From the NCBI GenBank assembly GCA_944392105.1, contig CALXVM010000010.1, positions 1 to 60,678 of the forward strand: a stretch of DNA of 60,678 bases, written 5' to 3'. Each line of letters opens with the position of its first letter. Position 1 is the first letter of the stretch. Made by a program: the position numbers and the translations under genes. The stretch is from an uncultured Clostridia bacterium. Lineage in GTDB: Bacteria > Bacillota > Clostridia > TANB77 > CAG-508. A model generated the notes under the pieces. The model saw only the letters and a list, made by a program, of their open reading frames with translations, was not told the origin of the DNA and ran no database searches. Of this stretch, positions 52,507 through 60,678 are shown one piece after another.

Positions 52507-53241
52507 GTGAACTTAAATAAAAGAGTAGTAGCGGCAATTACTTTAGGAATAGTTTGTTTTGTTCTTACAATAGCTATATTTGTACAAATAAAAACTACGA
52601 ATAATTCAAATTCAACAGTAGCACAAACTATGGAAGAAAATGACTTAAGAGACCAAGTTTTAAGAATGAAGGAAAAATATGATAATATCTATGCAGAATT
52701 ACAAAATGCAACTAAAAAATTGGAACAAGTAAGAGAAAACGCTACTAAAGACGATAGTGAAGCAAAAGCAAAACAAGAAGAACTAAGATTAAACAATATG
52801 CTACTATGTCAATCAGATATGACAGGAGAAGGTGTTATAATAACTTTAAAAGATGGAACAACAAATAATTCAGACGTGTTATCTTCACTAACAGCGACTG
52901 ATGTTATAGTACATAATTCAGATTTACTACAAATAGTAAATGACTTAAAAAATGCAGGTGCAGAAGCTATATCTATAAATGGAGAAAGAATAGTACAAAC
53001 CTCATCTATTACATGTGAAGGCATCATTATAAAAATAAATAATAAAAAGTTGGGATCTCCATATGTTATTAAAGCAATTGGCTCAGCTGCTACTTTAGAA
53101 ACATCATTAAGTATACCAGATGGATACTTAGACATAATGAAAAATGATGGTGTTATAGTAGATATTAAAAAATCTGATGGATTAACAGTAGAAAAATATG
53201 ATGGTGTTATAACAACTAAATATTTGGAGACTGATGATTAA
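52507..53241 (+). CDS. DUF881 family protein, first copy
   Basis: 244 residues, GTG start behind AAGGAGGAAG. N-terminal transmembrane helix (about 8-28), a coiled coil (about 43-90) and a DUF881 domain with GEGVIITLKDGT, LLQIVNDLKNAGAEAISING and RIVQTSSITCEG. Such proteins are conserved beside ftsQ/ftsZ and small basic protein genes in Gram-positive bacteria; their function in division is unknown. The second copy follows directly, and the two share only the family features. Confidence 0.88.
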   Translation: MNLNKRVVAAITLGIVCFVLTIAIFVQIKTTNNSNSTVAQTMEENDLRDQVLRMKEKYDNIYAELQNATKKLEQVRENATKDDSEAKAKQEELRLNNMLLCQSDMTGEGVIITLKDGTTNNSDVLSSLTATDVIVHNSDLLQIVNDLKNAGAEAISINGERIVQTSSITCEGIIIKINNKKLGSPYVIKAIGSAATLETSLSIPDGYLDIMKNDGVIVDIKKSDGLTVEKYDGVITTKYLETDD

Positions 53242-53287
53242 ATTAAAATAGAAATATAATAGTTTTTTATAGAAAGGATTGAAAAGT

Positions 53288-54004
53288 TTGAATAAAGAAA
53301 AAGTCAATAAAATTGTATTGTCGGTTATAATTGCTTTAATCTGTGTAGTTCTTATAGCAACAATATTAGTACAATTTAAAACTGTTGAGGAAACAGATGT
53401 GACCGCAATAGAGACTATGAGAGAAGCGGAATTAAGAACGTCTTTATCAGAATGGAAAAGCAAATATAATGAAGTAAGTGAACAATTGCAAGAAACTACT
53501 AATAGAATTTCAGAATATGAAGAAAAAACCAATAATGAACAAGAAACTAAAAATATAGTAGAAAGTGAGCTTGCTCAAACTAATATGATATTGGGAAAAA
53601 CTGATGTAAAAGGACCAGGAGTAATTGTTACTTTAGAAGATGGAGAAAAGGAAGTAGTAGCATCATATTTAGTAGATTTAGTAAATGAGCTTAAATATGC
53701 AGGAGCAGAAGCTATATCTATAAACGGCTCAAGAATAATAAATACATCGGAAATTGCAGAAATAAATAACTCATATATTATCATAAATGGAGCTAAAAGA
53801 ATTGCGTCACCATATGAAGTAAAAGCAATAGGAGACCAAACATATTTATCAAGTATTCTTACATTAAAAGACAGCGGATTTATAGATAAATACACAAGTG
53901 ATGGTATAATTGTTAGATTAGATCAAAAAAGAGAAGTACAAATTCCTAAGTACGAAGGAGAAATGGAATTTAATTATGCATACGAAAAGGAGGATGAAGA
54001 GTAA
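53288..54004 (+). CDS. DUF881 family protein, second copy
   Basis: 238 residues if started at TTG 53288, about nine bases after AGAAAGGA; the TTG at 53279 is too close to that site. Layout as in the preceding gene: membrane helix (about 7-27), coiled coil (about 45-85) and DUF881 domain (GPGVIVTLEDGE, VDLVNELKYAGAEAISINGS). The stop codon shares one base with the ATG of the small basic protein gene, so the two are translationally coupled. Confidence 0.86.
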   Translation: MNKEKVNKIVLSVIIALICVVLIATILVQFKTVEETDVTAIETMREAELRTSLSEWKSKYNEVSEQLQETTNRISEYEEKTNNEQETKNIVESELAQTNMILGKTDVKGPGVIVTLEDGEKEVVASYLVDLVNELKYAGAEAISINGSRIINTSEIAEINNSYIIINGAKRIASPYEVKAIGDQTYLSSILTLKDSGFIDKYTSDGIIVRLDQKREVQIPKYEGEMEFNYAYEKEDEE

Positions 54005-54414
54005 TGGTTTTAATAGCAATAATTATAGGTTGTTTAATAGGAGCTATAATAGGAATATATGCACCAATTATACCTTATACATATTCTGGATATTTAGCAA
54101 TAGCAATTATAGCTGCTTTAGATTCGGTTTTTGGAGGAATCAATTCTTTATTAAAAAAGAACTTTGATTTAAAAATATTTGTAACTGGTTTTTTCGGAAA
54201 TGCGATACTTTCAATATTATTAACAATATTAGGACAAAAATTAAATGTGGATATTTATTTAGCAGCAATAGTAGTATTTGTAGGAAGAATGTTTAATAAT
54301 TTAGCAAGTATAAGAAGATATTATTTAGATAAATGGACAAATAGAAAAAGAACAAAAACAGAGGTGGAAACTGAAAAAGCAACGGAACAGCTAGAAGGCG
54401 AAAATAAGAAGTAA
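54004..54414 (+). CDS. sbp: Small basic protein (DUF1290)
   Basis: 136 residues. Three or four hydrophobic helices, starting VLIAIIIGCLIGAIIGIYAP, with YSGYLAIAIIAALDSVFGG and the sequence VGRMFNNLASIRR typical of the Sbp family. A charged C-terminal tail of about 30 residues follows. Conserved between DUF881 and ftsA/ftsZ genes in Firmicutes and Actinobacteria; function unknown. Ribosome site GGAGGATGAAGAG overlaps the end of the DUF881 gene. Confidence 0.92.
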   Translation: MVLIAIIIGCLIGAIIGIYAPIIPYTYSGYLAIAIIAALDSVFGGINSLLKKNFDLKIFVTGFFGNAILSILLTILGQKLNVDIYLAAIVVFVGRMFNNLASIRRYYLDKWTNRKRTKTEVETEKATEQLEGENKK

Positions 54415-54474
54415 TACTATAAAAAAATATTACAAAAGTTTTACAAAAATATTACAAAAATACGACGAATTCTA

Positions 54475-54503
54475 TTGACTTTTTTAAAAAAATGTAATAT
54501 TCT
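54475..54503 (+). promoter_or_regulatory. Promoter of ftsA
   Basis: TTGACT (54475-54480), 17 bp, TATTCT (54498-54503). Just upstream TATTACAAAA is repeated (about 54428-54460), a possible regulatory repeat. Confidence 0.5.
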
Positions 54504-54567
54504 TAGACAAGTATTAACATTGGAAAAGAATTTGTAATAAGAGGACGAAAAAATGGAGGAATGAGTC

Positions 54568-55794
54568 TTGGCAGTAGGAGATATAATTGTAGGAATGGAC
54601 ATTGGCACCTCAAAAGTAAGCTTAGTAATAGGTGAAGTAAACAGCTTTAATCAAGTCGAGACATTATATACTGGCACACAAAAGTGTAGTGGTATAAAAA
54701 AAGGTAAAATAATAAGTGAAGAAGAAATAATGTTATCTATTAGTAAGCTTGTAAAAGATGCAGAAACAGAACTAAACTTTGGAATAAATTCTGCTTATGT
54801 TACTATACCAGGTAAATATGTTACAATAGTACAAAATACTATTACAAAAGACGCAAAAGATAAATATGCGGGCATTTCCGCAAAAGATGTATCATCTTCT
54901 ATTATGCAAGTTAAAGATATAACTATACCAGAAGGCATGCAACTAATTGATATTGTAGAAGATGAATTTATTTTAGATAATGGAAAAATAGTACAAGACC
55001 CAATTGGAAGTTTAAGTGCATCATTTACATTAAATGCACAAGTAATATTAGCAGATAAAGAATATATAAGAAAAATAGCAAACATATTTAAAAAAGTAGA
55101 CATAGACATAGATGGATTAATACCAGTTAGTTTAGCAGAAAGAAATTTAATACTAGACGCTAACGAATTAACAGATAATGTTTTATTAATTGATATAGGA
55201 GCAGGAAATACAGAACTTGGAGTATTTGATGGAAATAATTTTATTTATACAAATACAATACCTTTAGGTGGAGACAATATCACTAATGATATATCTATAG
55301 TTCTTGGAATTTCAGAAGAGGAAGCAGAAAAATTAAAGAAACAATATAGCTTAGCTATGAGGTCTTATATAGACAATGATAATGAAATCTTATTAACTAC
55401 ATATAAAGATGACTCTAAAAAAGTTATAAAAAGTTCTGAATTAATAGAGATAATTGAAGCAAGAATAGAAGAGATATTTTCACTAGTAAATAAAGATATA
55501 ACTACAAAAGGAATAAAATCAAGAATAAATAACGTTGTATTAACTGGACAAGGTATTACAACAATTAGTAAAAGTGATGTAGCAGGAAAAATAATATTAA
55601 ATATCCCTGTAAAAATTGCAACTGGTAGATTAGTAAGTACAATAAAACCAGAATATAGAACAGCATATTCATTAGTAAGATACATTGCTTCAAAACCATT
55701 TGTAAGAACTGTATCAAGTAGTATAGATACAGATTCAAAAGAAAACATATTTAAAAATATAGTTGAAAGAATAAAAGAATTCTTTTATAGTTAA
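54568..55794 (+). CDS. ftsA: Cell division protein FtsA
   Basis: 408 residues, TTG start behind GGAGG. Actin-like ATPase: phosphate-1 loop MDIGTSKVSLVIGE, domain 1C (about 85-165), phosphate-2 LLIDIGAGNTELGVF and adenosine motif NVVLTGQGI. Ends with an amphipathic membrane-targeting helix ENIFKNIVERIKEFFYS. It tethers FtsZ to the membrane. Followed 56 bp later by ftsZ. Confidence 0.95.
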   Translation: MAVGDIIVGMDIGTSKVSLVIGEVNSFNQVETLYTGTQKCSGIKKGKIISEEEIMLSISKLVKDAETELNFGINSAYVTIPGKYVTIVQNTITKDAKDKYAGISAKDVSSSIMQVKDITIPEGMQLIDIVEDEFILDNGKIVQDPIGSLSASFTLNAQVILADKEYIRKIANIFKKVDIDIDGLIPVSLAERNLILDANELTDNVLLIDIGAGNTELGVFDGNNFIYTNTIPLGGDNITNDISIVLGISEEEAEKLKKQYSLAMRSYIDNDNEILLTTYKDDSKKVIKSSELIEIIEARIEEIFSLVNKDITTKGIKSRINNVVLTGQGITTISKSDVAGKIILNIPVKIATGRLVSTIKPEYRTAYSLVRYIASKPFVRTVSSSIDTDSKENIFKNIVERIKEFFYS

Positions 55795-55850
55795 ATCTAG
55801 TTATTAATTTTAAAAAATATATATAGTATTAAAGAGGAGGAATAGACTTT

Positions 55851-56981
55851 ATGTTGATGGATAATAACAATATGGATGATAGCACAATGCTAGATGGAAC
55901 AGCAACCATTAAAGTTATAGGTGTAGGTGGAGCTGGAAACAATGCAGTAAACAGAATGGTTGATTCTGGAATTAAAGGAGTAGAATTTATTGCAGTAAAT
56001 ACAGATAGACAAACATTGTTAGTATCAAAAGCTGCAACTAAGATACAAATAGGAGAAAAGATAACAAGAGGTTTAGGAGCTGGAGCAAACCCAGATATAG
56101 GAGCACAAGCTGCAGAAGAAAGCAAAGCTGAAATAGCAGAAGCATTACGCGGAGCAGATATGGTATTTGTTACTGCCGGAATGGGTGGAGGAACAGGTAC
56201 AGGTGCAGCACCTATAGTAGCAGCCGCAGCAAAAGAAATGGGAATATTAACAATAGGTGTTGTTACAAAACCATTTACATTTGAAGGAAAAAAGAGATTA
56301 TCACAAGCAGAAAGAGGAATTGAAAGCTTAAAAGGAAAAGTAGATACACTTGTTGTAATACCAAACGATAAACTATTACAAATAATAGACAGAAAGACAT
56401 CTATTATAGAAGCCTTCAAAATGGCAGATGATGTATTAAGACAAGGTGTACAAGGTATATCTGACTTAATAGCTATTCCAGGACTAGTAAATCTAGATTT
56501 TGCAGATGTTAAAACTATAATGTTAAACACAGGAATGGCACATATGGGAATTGGTAGAGCATCTGGAGAAAATAGAGCAGAAGATGCAGCAAAACAAGCT
56601 GTTCAAAGTCCATTACTAGAAACATCAATAGAAGGTGCAAGAGGAGTTATTATTAATATAACAGGTGGTACAAACTTAGGATTACATGAAGTAAATACAG
56701 CAGCAGAGCTAATTCAACGTAGTGTAGATCCAGAAGCTAACATTATCTTTGGTGCCGTTATAGATGAGAGCTTAGATGAAGATATTTTAGTAACTGTTAT
56801 AGCAACAGGTTTTGAAAACGACAGAAATCCATTATCTTCTGGGACACCTGTAGGAGATATAATAGACAAAGCGTGGGATAGAAAATTAAACTCAATTCCT
56901 ATGTCAACAGATAGTTCAAATTCATCAGACAATTTAGATATTCCATCTTTTTTAAGAAAAAATAAAGGAATGAATAAATAA
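55851..56981 (+). CDS. ftsZ: Cell division protein FtsZ
   Basis: 376 residues, ATG behind GAGGAGG. Tubulin signature [12 protein letters not shown], nucleotide loops [12 protein letters not shown] and [11 protein letters not shown], the T7 catalytic loop region [12 protein letters not shown], and the C-terminal peptide [11 protein letters not shown] that binds FtsA and other partners. The C-terminal linker is short (about 30-40 residues). Closed by a strong terminator. Confidence 0.98.
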   Translation: MLMDNNNMDDSTMLDGTATIKVIGVGGAGNNAVNRMVDSGIKGVEFIAVNTDRQTLLVSKAATKIQIGEKITRGLGAGANPDIGAQAAEESKAEIAEALRGADMVFVTAGMGGGTGTGAAPIVAAAAKEMGILTIGVVTKPFTFEGKKRLSQAERGIESLKGKVDTLVVIPNDKLLQIIDRKTSIIEAFKMADDVLRQGVQGISDLIAIPGLVNLDFADVKTIMLNTGMAHMGIGRASGENRAEDAAKQAVQSPLLETSIEGARGVIINITGGTNLGLHEVNTAAELIQRSVDPEANIIFGAVIDESLDEDILVTVIATGFENDRNPLSSGTPVGDIIDKAWDRKLNSIPMSTDSSNSSDNLDIPSFLRKNKGMNK

Positions 56982-57011
56982 TTTGTAAAAAACTAAATTA
57001 TAAAACAAATT

Positions 57012-57054
57012 AAAAAAAGAAATAATCACAATTTGTAGATTATTTCTTTTTTTT
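57012..57054 (+). terminator. Intrinsic terminator after ftsZ
   Basis: AAAAAAAGAAATAATC and GATTATTTCTTTTTTTT: 16-bp stem with T run. Confidence 0.85.
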
Positions 57055-57204
57055 ATGCCTATAAAACGACAGCTTTTTAAATGGCTTGGTTGTAAAATAT
57101 GATATAGCAAAATTTTATATATTGTTTTAGAAATTTAATATAAACAAAGTTGTACAAGAATATATTAATTATTACATATATAAATAGATAAGAGGGGAAC
57201 GTAT

Positions 57205-58137
57205 TTGACAGTATATTTAGATGTTATATTAATAGAAAACTTATGTATGAACTATATAATCCTATTTGCAACTGGTTATATTATGAAACTTAAAATTAAA
57301 CATTTGAGAATAATATTATCAAGTACAATAGGAGGAGTGTATGCAATAATTTCATACATGGACATTATTCCTGTTTACTCTACGCTAATTGCAAAAGTAA
57401 TTTTATCAATTTCAATGGTATATATAGCGTATTACCCTAAAAACATAAAATTATGTTTAAAAGAGTTATTACTATTCTATTTAGTTTCCTTTGTTTTTGG
57501 AGGTTGTGCTTTTGCTCTTCTATATATAATAAAGCCTCAAAATATTCTAATGAAAAATGGTGTATATATAGGAACATATCCTATAAAAGTTGCAATAATA
57601 GGAGCACTAGTAGGATTTATAATTACTTACTTGGCGTTTAAACTTATAAAGGGAAGGATAACCAAGAAAAATGTTTTTTACGAGGTAACAATAATTTTTA
57701 AAGGAAAAATAGTAGAAGTAACAGCTATGCTAGATACGGGGAACTTATTAAAAGACCCTATAAGCCAAATGCCGGTAATGTTAGTTCAAAAAGATAAATT
57801 GTATAAAATAATTCCAAAAAATATATTAGATAGCATAGAAAAAGCGTTAGGAGGTGATGAGAATATAGAAATAGATACAAAAGAGAGAAATGAATATTTT
57901 TCTAGATTTAGAATAATCCCATTTAAATCAATAGGAAAACAAAATGGAATGTTAATAGGGTTTAAAGCAGATAAAATAAAAATAGATATAAATGATAATA
58001 TAGAAGATTTAAAAAACATAATAATAGGTATATATAATGGAAAATTTTCAAAAAGTGAAAAATATTCGGCTTTAATAGGACTAGACATACTAGAAAGGGG
58101 GAATGAAAATGAATTTGCTACAAATGCTAAGGTCTAG
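57205..58137 (+). CDS. spoIIGA: Sporulation sigma-E factor-processing peptidase SpoIIGA
   Basis: 310 residues, TTG start behind AAGAGGGG. Five predicted membrane helices in the first 160 residues ([17 protein letters not shown] to [11 protein letters not shown]), then an aspartic-protease domain with the catalytic motif [12 protein letters not shown] and [11 protein letters not shown] near the end. It cleaves the pro-sequence of sigma-E in the mother cell in response to a signal from the forespore. The gene overlaps sigE by 29 bases from the likely sigE start, as expected for coordinated expression. Confidence 0.93.
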   Translation: MTVYLDVILIENLCMNYIILFATGYIMKLKIKHLRIILSSTIGGVYAIISYMDIIPVYSTLIAKVILSISMVYIAYYPKNIKLCLKELLLFYLVSFVFGGCAFALLYIIKPQNILMKNGVYIGTYPIKVAIIGALVGFIITYLAFKLIKGRITKKNVFYEVTIIFKGKIVEVTAMLDTGNLLKDPISQMPVMLVQKDKLYKIIPKNILDSIEKALGGDENIEIDTKERNEYFSRFRIIPFKSIGKQNGMLIGFKADKIKIDINDNIEDLKNIIIGIYNGKFSKSEKYSALIGLDILERGNENEFATNAKV

Positions 58138-58840
58138 TATAAACGCAATATATGCTAAATATATAAAAAATGAGGATATAGATGACTTACCAATATATTA
58201 CATAGGCGGAAGCCAAACGCTTCCACCACCACTTACGCAAGAAGAAGAGGAAGAAACCTTGCAAAAAATATCTGAAGGGCATGAAGAATTAAGACAAGTT
58301 TTAGTAGAAAGAAATTTAAGATTAGTTGTATACATAGCAAAGAAATTTGAAAACACAGGAATTGGAATAGAAGATTTAATTTCTATAGGAACAATTGGAT
58401 TAATGAAAGCTATAAATACATTTAATGTAGACAAAAATATAAAACTTGCAACATATGCATCAAGATGTATTGAAAATGAAATTTTAATGTATTTAAGAAG
58501 AAGCAATAAAATAAAAGGAGAAATTTCAATAGATGAACCATTGAATCAAGATGGAGATGGAAATGAATTACTTTTATCAGATATATTAGGAACAGAAGAA
58601 GATGTTACATCTAGAAGGATAGAAGATGAAGTTGATAAAGCATTATTAAAAATATCAATAGAAAAGTTAAGCAAAAGAGAAAGAAATATTATGGAGCTTA
58701 GATTTGGTTTTTCAAATGGCGAAGAAAAAACACAAAAAGAAGTTGCGAATATGCTTGGAATATCACAAAGTTATATTTCAAGACTAGAAAAAAAGATAAT
58801 TAATAAAATGAAAAAAGAAATTATGAGCAAAACTGGATAA
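58109..58840 (+). CDS. sigE: RNA polymerase sigma-E factor (pro-form)
   Basis: 243 residues from ATG 58109; an ATG two codons earlier is too close to the GGGGG ribosome site. The N-terminal segment [20 protein letters not shown] is the pro-sequence removed by SpoIIGA. Then come [14 protein letters not shown], region 2 ([40 protein letters not shown]) and region 4 with ELRFG and [15 protein letters not shown]. First mother-cell sigma factor of sporulation. Confidence 0.96.
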   Translation: MNLLQMLRSSINAIYAKYIKNEDIDDLPIYYIGGSQTLPPPLTQEEEEETLQKISEGHEELRQVLVERNLRLVVYIAKKFENTGIGIEDLISIGTIGLMKAINTFNVDKNIKLATYASRCIENEILMYLRRSNKIKGEISIDEPLNQDGDGNELLLSDILGTEEDVTSRRIEDEVDKALLKISIEKLSKRERNIMELRFGFSNGEEKTQKEVANMLGISQSYISRLEKKIINKMKKEIMSKTG

Positions 58841-58845
58841 AGCGT

Positions 58846-58852
58846 TGTCGAA
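58846..58852 (+). promoter_or_regulatory. Spo0A-box-like TGTCGAA between sigE and sigG
   Basis: Exact match to the 0A core TGTCGAA six bases after the sigE stop. Isolated; may be chance. Confidence 0.25.
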
Positions 58853-58882
58853 AAAGAAAAACGAATAAGTGTATAAAAAGCA

Positions 58883-58924
58883 TCCTTTTGAAAATAATAA
58901 GATTAGTAATTATTTTCAAAAGGA
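58883..58924 (+). promoter_or_regulatory. Hairpin sequestering the sigG ribosome binding site
   Basis: Perfect 16-bp arms, TCCTTTTGAAAATAAT (58883-58898) and its complement (58909-58924), with a 10-nt loop. The right arm contains AAAAGGA of the sigG Shine-Dalgarno, seven bases before the ATG. In transcripts that read through from sigE, the site would be buried. A comparable arrangement is known for Bacillus spoIIIG. A short forespore transcript starting inside the hairpin would escape it. Confidence 0.75.
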
Positions 58925-58931
58925 GTTTTAT

Positions 58932-59702
58932 ATGAATAAAGTTGAAATCTCGGGAGTAAATACTTCTAAGTTACCACTTTTAACTGCAGAAGAAAAAGAG
59001 GAACTTTTGAAAAAGGTTCATCAAGGAGACAAAACAGCGAGGGAGAAATTTATTAATGGAAATTTAAGATTGGTTCTAAGCATAATAAAAAGATTTTATG
59101 CAAGAGGAGAGAATTTAGATGACTTATTTCAAGTAGGATGCGTAGGACTAATAAAAGCAATGGATAACTTTGATATGGAGCAAAATGTACAATTTTCTAC
59201 TTATGCTGTACCTATGATTATTGGAGAAATAAAAAGATATTTAAGAGATAATAATTCTATAAGAGTAAGTAGATCTGTTAGAGAAATTGCCTATAAAGCA
59301 TTAGCAATACAAGATAGAATAAGAAGAGAAGAAAATAGAGATGCTAAAATAGAAGAAATAGCAAAAGAACTAAAGATAAGTAAAGAAGAAATAGCTATGA
59401 GTTTAGATGCCATACAGGAACCTATTTCATTACAAGAACCTGCATATATGGATTCAAGTGATACTATAAATGTAATAGATCAAATAAGTGATAAAAGAAA
59501 CACCGACGAAATGTGGACAGAAAGTTTAACTATAGCTCAAATGATGCTAAACCTAAATGAAAAAGAAAAATCTATAATAAGTAAAAGATATTTTGAGGGA
59601 AGAACCCAAATGGAAATAGCAGATGAGATTGGTATATCACAAGCACAAGTGTCAAGATTAGAAAAAGAAGCTATAAAGCATATGAGAAGATTATACAAAT
59701 AA
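58932..59702 (+). CDS. sigG: RNA polymerase sigma-G factor
   Basis: 256 residues from ATG 58932 behind AAAAGGAG, giving the canonical MNKVEISGVNTSKLPLLTAE. Region 2: NLRLVLSIIKRFYARGENLD, QFSTYAVPMIIGEIKRYLRD; region 3 VREIAYKALAIQD; region 4 RTQMEIADEIGISQAQVSRL. Late forespore sigma factor controlling spore DNA-protection and germination genes. Directly behind sigE, with the RBS-burying hairpin between them. Confidence 0.96.
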   Translation: MNKVEISGVNTSKLPLLTAEEKEELLKKVHQGDKTAREKFINGNLRLVLSIIKRFYARGENLDDLFQVGCVGLIKAMDNFDMEQNVQFSTYAVPMIIGEIKRYLRDNNSIRVSRSVREIAYKALAIQDRIRREENRDAKIEEIAKELKISKEEIAMSLDAIQEPISLQEPAYMDSSDTINVIDQISDKRNTDEMWTESLTIAQMMLNLNEKEKSIISKRYFEGRTQMEIADEIGISQAQVSRLEKEAIKHMRRLYK

Positions 59703-60034
59703 ATATATTGTGAAAATAAATTTGTTAAAAATCAATAATCAAATTTAAGATTTTACTATTAATATAGATGTAAACAGATATATAGAGTGTGCAAGCAAAA
59801 TAGATAGATAAAAATTATAGATTTTGAATTAGGCAGATAGATATAAATATATGGATTTTGAAGTAACAGATAAATAAAAACTATGAATTTTAAACTAAAT
59901 AGATAGATAAAGATTATGGTTTTTAAAGTAAAAGATAAATAAATATAGAGCAAATTTAGATTTAAGAATTAATATAATAAAGAAAGAATATAATAATATT
60001 AGAAATAAATTTATATACTTAGGAGGATTGAATA
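59703..60034 (+). other. sigG-ylmC spacer
   Basis: 332 bp without a supportable gene on the plus strand. Occupied mainly by the 33-bp tandem repeats listed separately; the ylmC ribosome site AGGAGG is at 60021-60026. Confidence 0.4.
59802..59951. repeat. 33-bp degenerate tandem repeat, about 4.5 copies
   Basis: Units start at 59802, 59835, 59868, 59901 and 59933. Consensus AGATAGATAAAAATTATNGA followed by TTTTGAANTAANC; each begins AGATA(G/A)ATA. Period 33,33,33,32. Located between sigG and ylmC. The unit length is a multiple of three and close to three helical turns. Confidence 0.75.
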
Positions 60035-60268
60035 TTGAATAGCAAAGGAATGGACTTTAAACATAAAGAAGTTATAAATATAAGAGATGGAAAAAGATTG
60101 GGATATGTTCAAGACGTGTGTGCAGATTTGGGAAGCGGAGCAATAACCGCTATTATAGTTCCTGGCAACAATAAAATATTTGGAATATTTAATTCGGGAA
60201 ATGACATAACAATTGAATGGAATAAAATTAAATGTATAGGAGAAGATGTGATATTAGTTGAAGTGTAA
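60035..60268 (+). CDS. ylmC: YlmC/YmxH-family PRC-barrel sporulation protein
   Basis: 77 residues, TTG start nine bases after GGAGG. PRC-barrel fold with KEVINIRDGKRLGYVQDV, GAITAIIVPGN and CIGEDVILVEV. The family is conserved next to sigG in spore formers and is annotated as YlmC/YmxH; its molecular role is not established. No second gene follows in the window. Confidence 0.9.
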   Translation: MNSKGMDFKHKEVINIRDGKRLGYVQDVCADLGSGAITAIIVPGNNKIFGIFNSGNDITIEWNKIKCIGEDVILVEV

Positions 60269-60311
60269 TATGAATTGGTAAGAATTACTATAAAAAAAGT
60301 TGAAAAAATAC

Positions 60312-60575
60312 TTGCAATGCTGCATAAAAAATGATACAATAAAAAAGTACCGAGCGAGTACATAAAAAATCGACAAAAAATATTAAAAAATAATAAAAAA
60401 AGTATTGACTTTATGTATCCCTTATGGTATTATATTTGAAGTGCTACAAATGAATAAAATATTTATAAAAAAGTTATAAATTAGTAAGAAAAAACTGAAC
60501 AAAAATTACACCTATACTAATTTATTATTTTTCTCACAAAAAAGTATTGACAATTAATATTTTCCGTAGTACAAT
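60312..60575 (+). promoter_or_regulatory. Three stacked sigma-A promoters directed out of the window
   Basis: P1 TTGCAA (60312-60317)-17-TACAAT (60335-60340); P2 TTGACT (60405-60410)-17-TATTAT (60428-60433); P3 TTGACA (60547-60552)-17-TACAAT (60570-60575). All have perfect 17-bp spacing. Such stacking usually precedes a strongly expressed unit such as an rRNA operon, which would begin beyond base 60678. Confidence 0.6.
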
Positions 60576-60678
60576 ATCAAACATCGGTCACTTAAAAGAC
60601 CAAATAAAGTACATTGAAAAGTAAACAATAAACCTTTGAGAAGACCAATAAAAAGATAGAGGAAAAACTATAAAAAAG
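60576..60678 (+). other. Leader sequence at the window end
   Basis: Holds a small GGTC...GACC dyad (60594-60609); no open frame or RNA gene is recognisable before the end of the window. Confidence 0.3.

Noticed and set aside
59802..59951. CRISPR array
   Set aside because: Units are contiguous with no unique spacers, degenerate and AT-only; no cas genes nearby.
59759..59953. Minus-strand 64-residue hydrophobic repeat ORF
   Set aside because: It is the shadow of the 33-bp tandem repeat; no ribosome site or promoter is visible. Kept only as a repeat.

Overview
The window is a low-GC (roughly 30% by eye) chromosome segment from a spore-forming Firmicute, most likely an uncultured Clostridia-type bacterium. 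The evidence is the spoIIGA-sigE-sigG-ylmC block, a BofC-like protein, GGAGG-type ribosome binding sites, sigma-A promoters and a division/cell-wall cluster with Firmicute gene order. The code looks like table 11: TGA ends murG. AGA dominates among arginine codons.

Layout. 1-0.95 kb: right end of an IS3-type element that has cut a reverse-transcriptase gene, then a small membrane-protein gene of foreign composition. 1.3-4.4 kb: trmL, a NUDIX hydrolase, a VbhA-like antitoxin/Fic pair and cytidine deaminase. 4.4-9.5 kb: a BceRS-BceAB antimicrobial-peptide sensing and detoxification module bracketed by an inverted REP-like repeat. 9.8-11.2 kb: DUF3006 protein plus a secreted MBL-fold hydrolase. 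11.4-23.7 kb: mraZ-rsmH-ftsL-(unknown)-(PHP)-SpoVD/PBP-murE-mraY-ftsW-murG, with murD and murF missing. 24-33.4 kb: topA, a SNF2 helicase, trmFO, a coiled-coil protein and two more islands of foreign composition. 33.4-38.6 kb: rpsL-rpsG-fusA-tuf. 38.9-49.8 kb: an SH3/NlpC-P60 hydrolase, comEC, bofC-like, pgsA, clpE, an SDR and a patatin. 50-60.3 kb: murA-ftsQ-DUF881-DUF881-sbp-ftsA-ftsZ-spoIIGA-sigE-sigG-ylmC. The last 400 bp carry three stacked promoters pointing out of the window.

Main discovery candidate: three otherwise intact genes (a PHP phosphoesterase, ftsW and comEC) are each broken by a single extra C in front of a GGA glycine codon. In every case the zero-frame codon at the break is CGG followed by A. 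By manual scan I find no in-frame CGG in any other AT-rich gene of the window (about 17,000 codons). This points to +1 translational frameshifting (or CGGA four-base decoding) at a CGG codon that is unassigned or starved. The only in-frame CGG codons read normally lie in the three GC-richer islands, which would be silenced if CGG cannot be decoded. That is either the strongest counter-evidence or a consequence of the system.

Second candidate: a family of long intergenic hairpins. Two copies (23.8 and 43.4 kb) share a nearly identical core of about 111 bp, but are flanked by unrelated outer arms that are each perfectly self-complementary (25 and 21 bp). Two further hairpins (9.6 and 34.9 kb) have the same nested layout, with related linker motifs on swapped sides. 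Other regulatory structures include a perfect 16-bp hairpin that buries the sigG ribosome binding site, an attenuator directly at the rpsL promoter, MraZ boxes before mraZ and a BceR-like operator before bceA.
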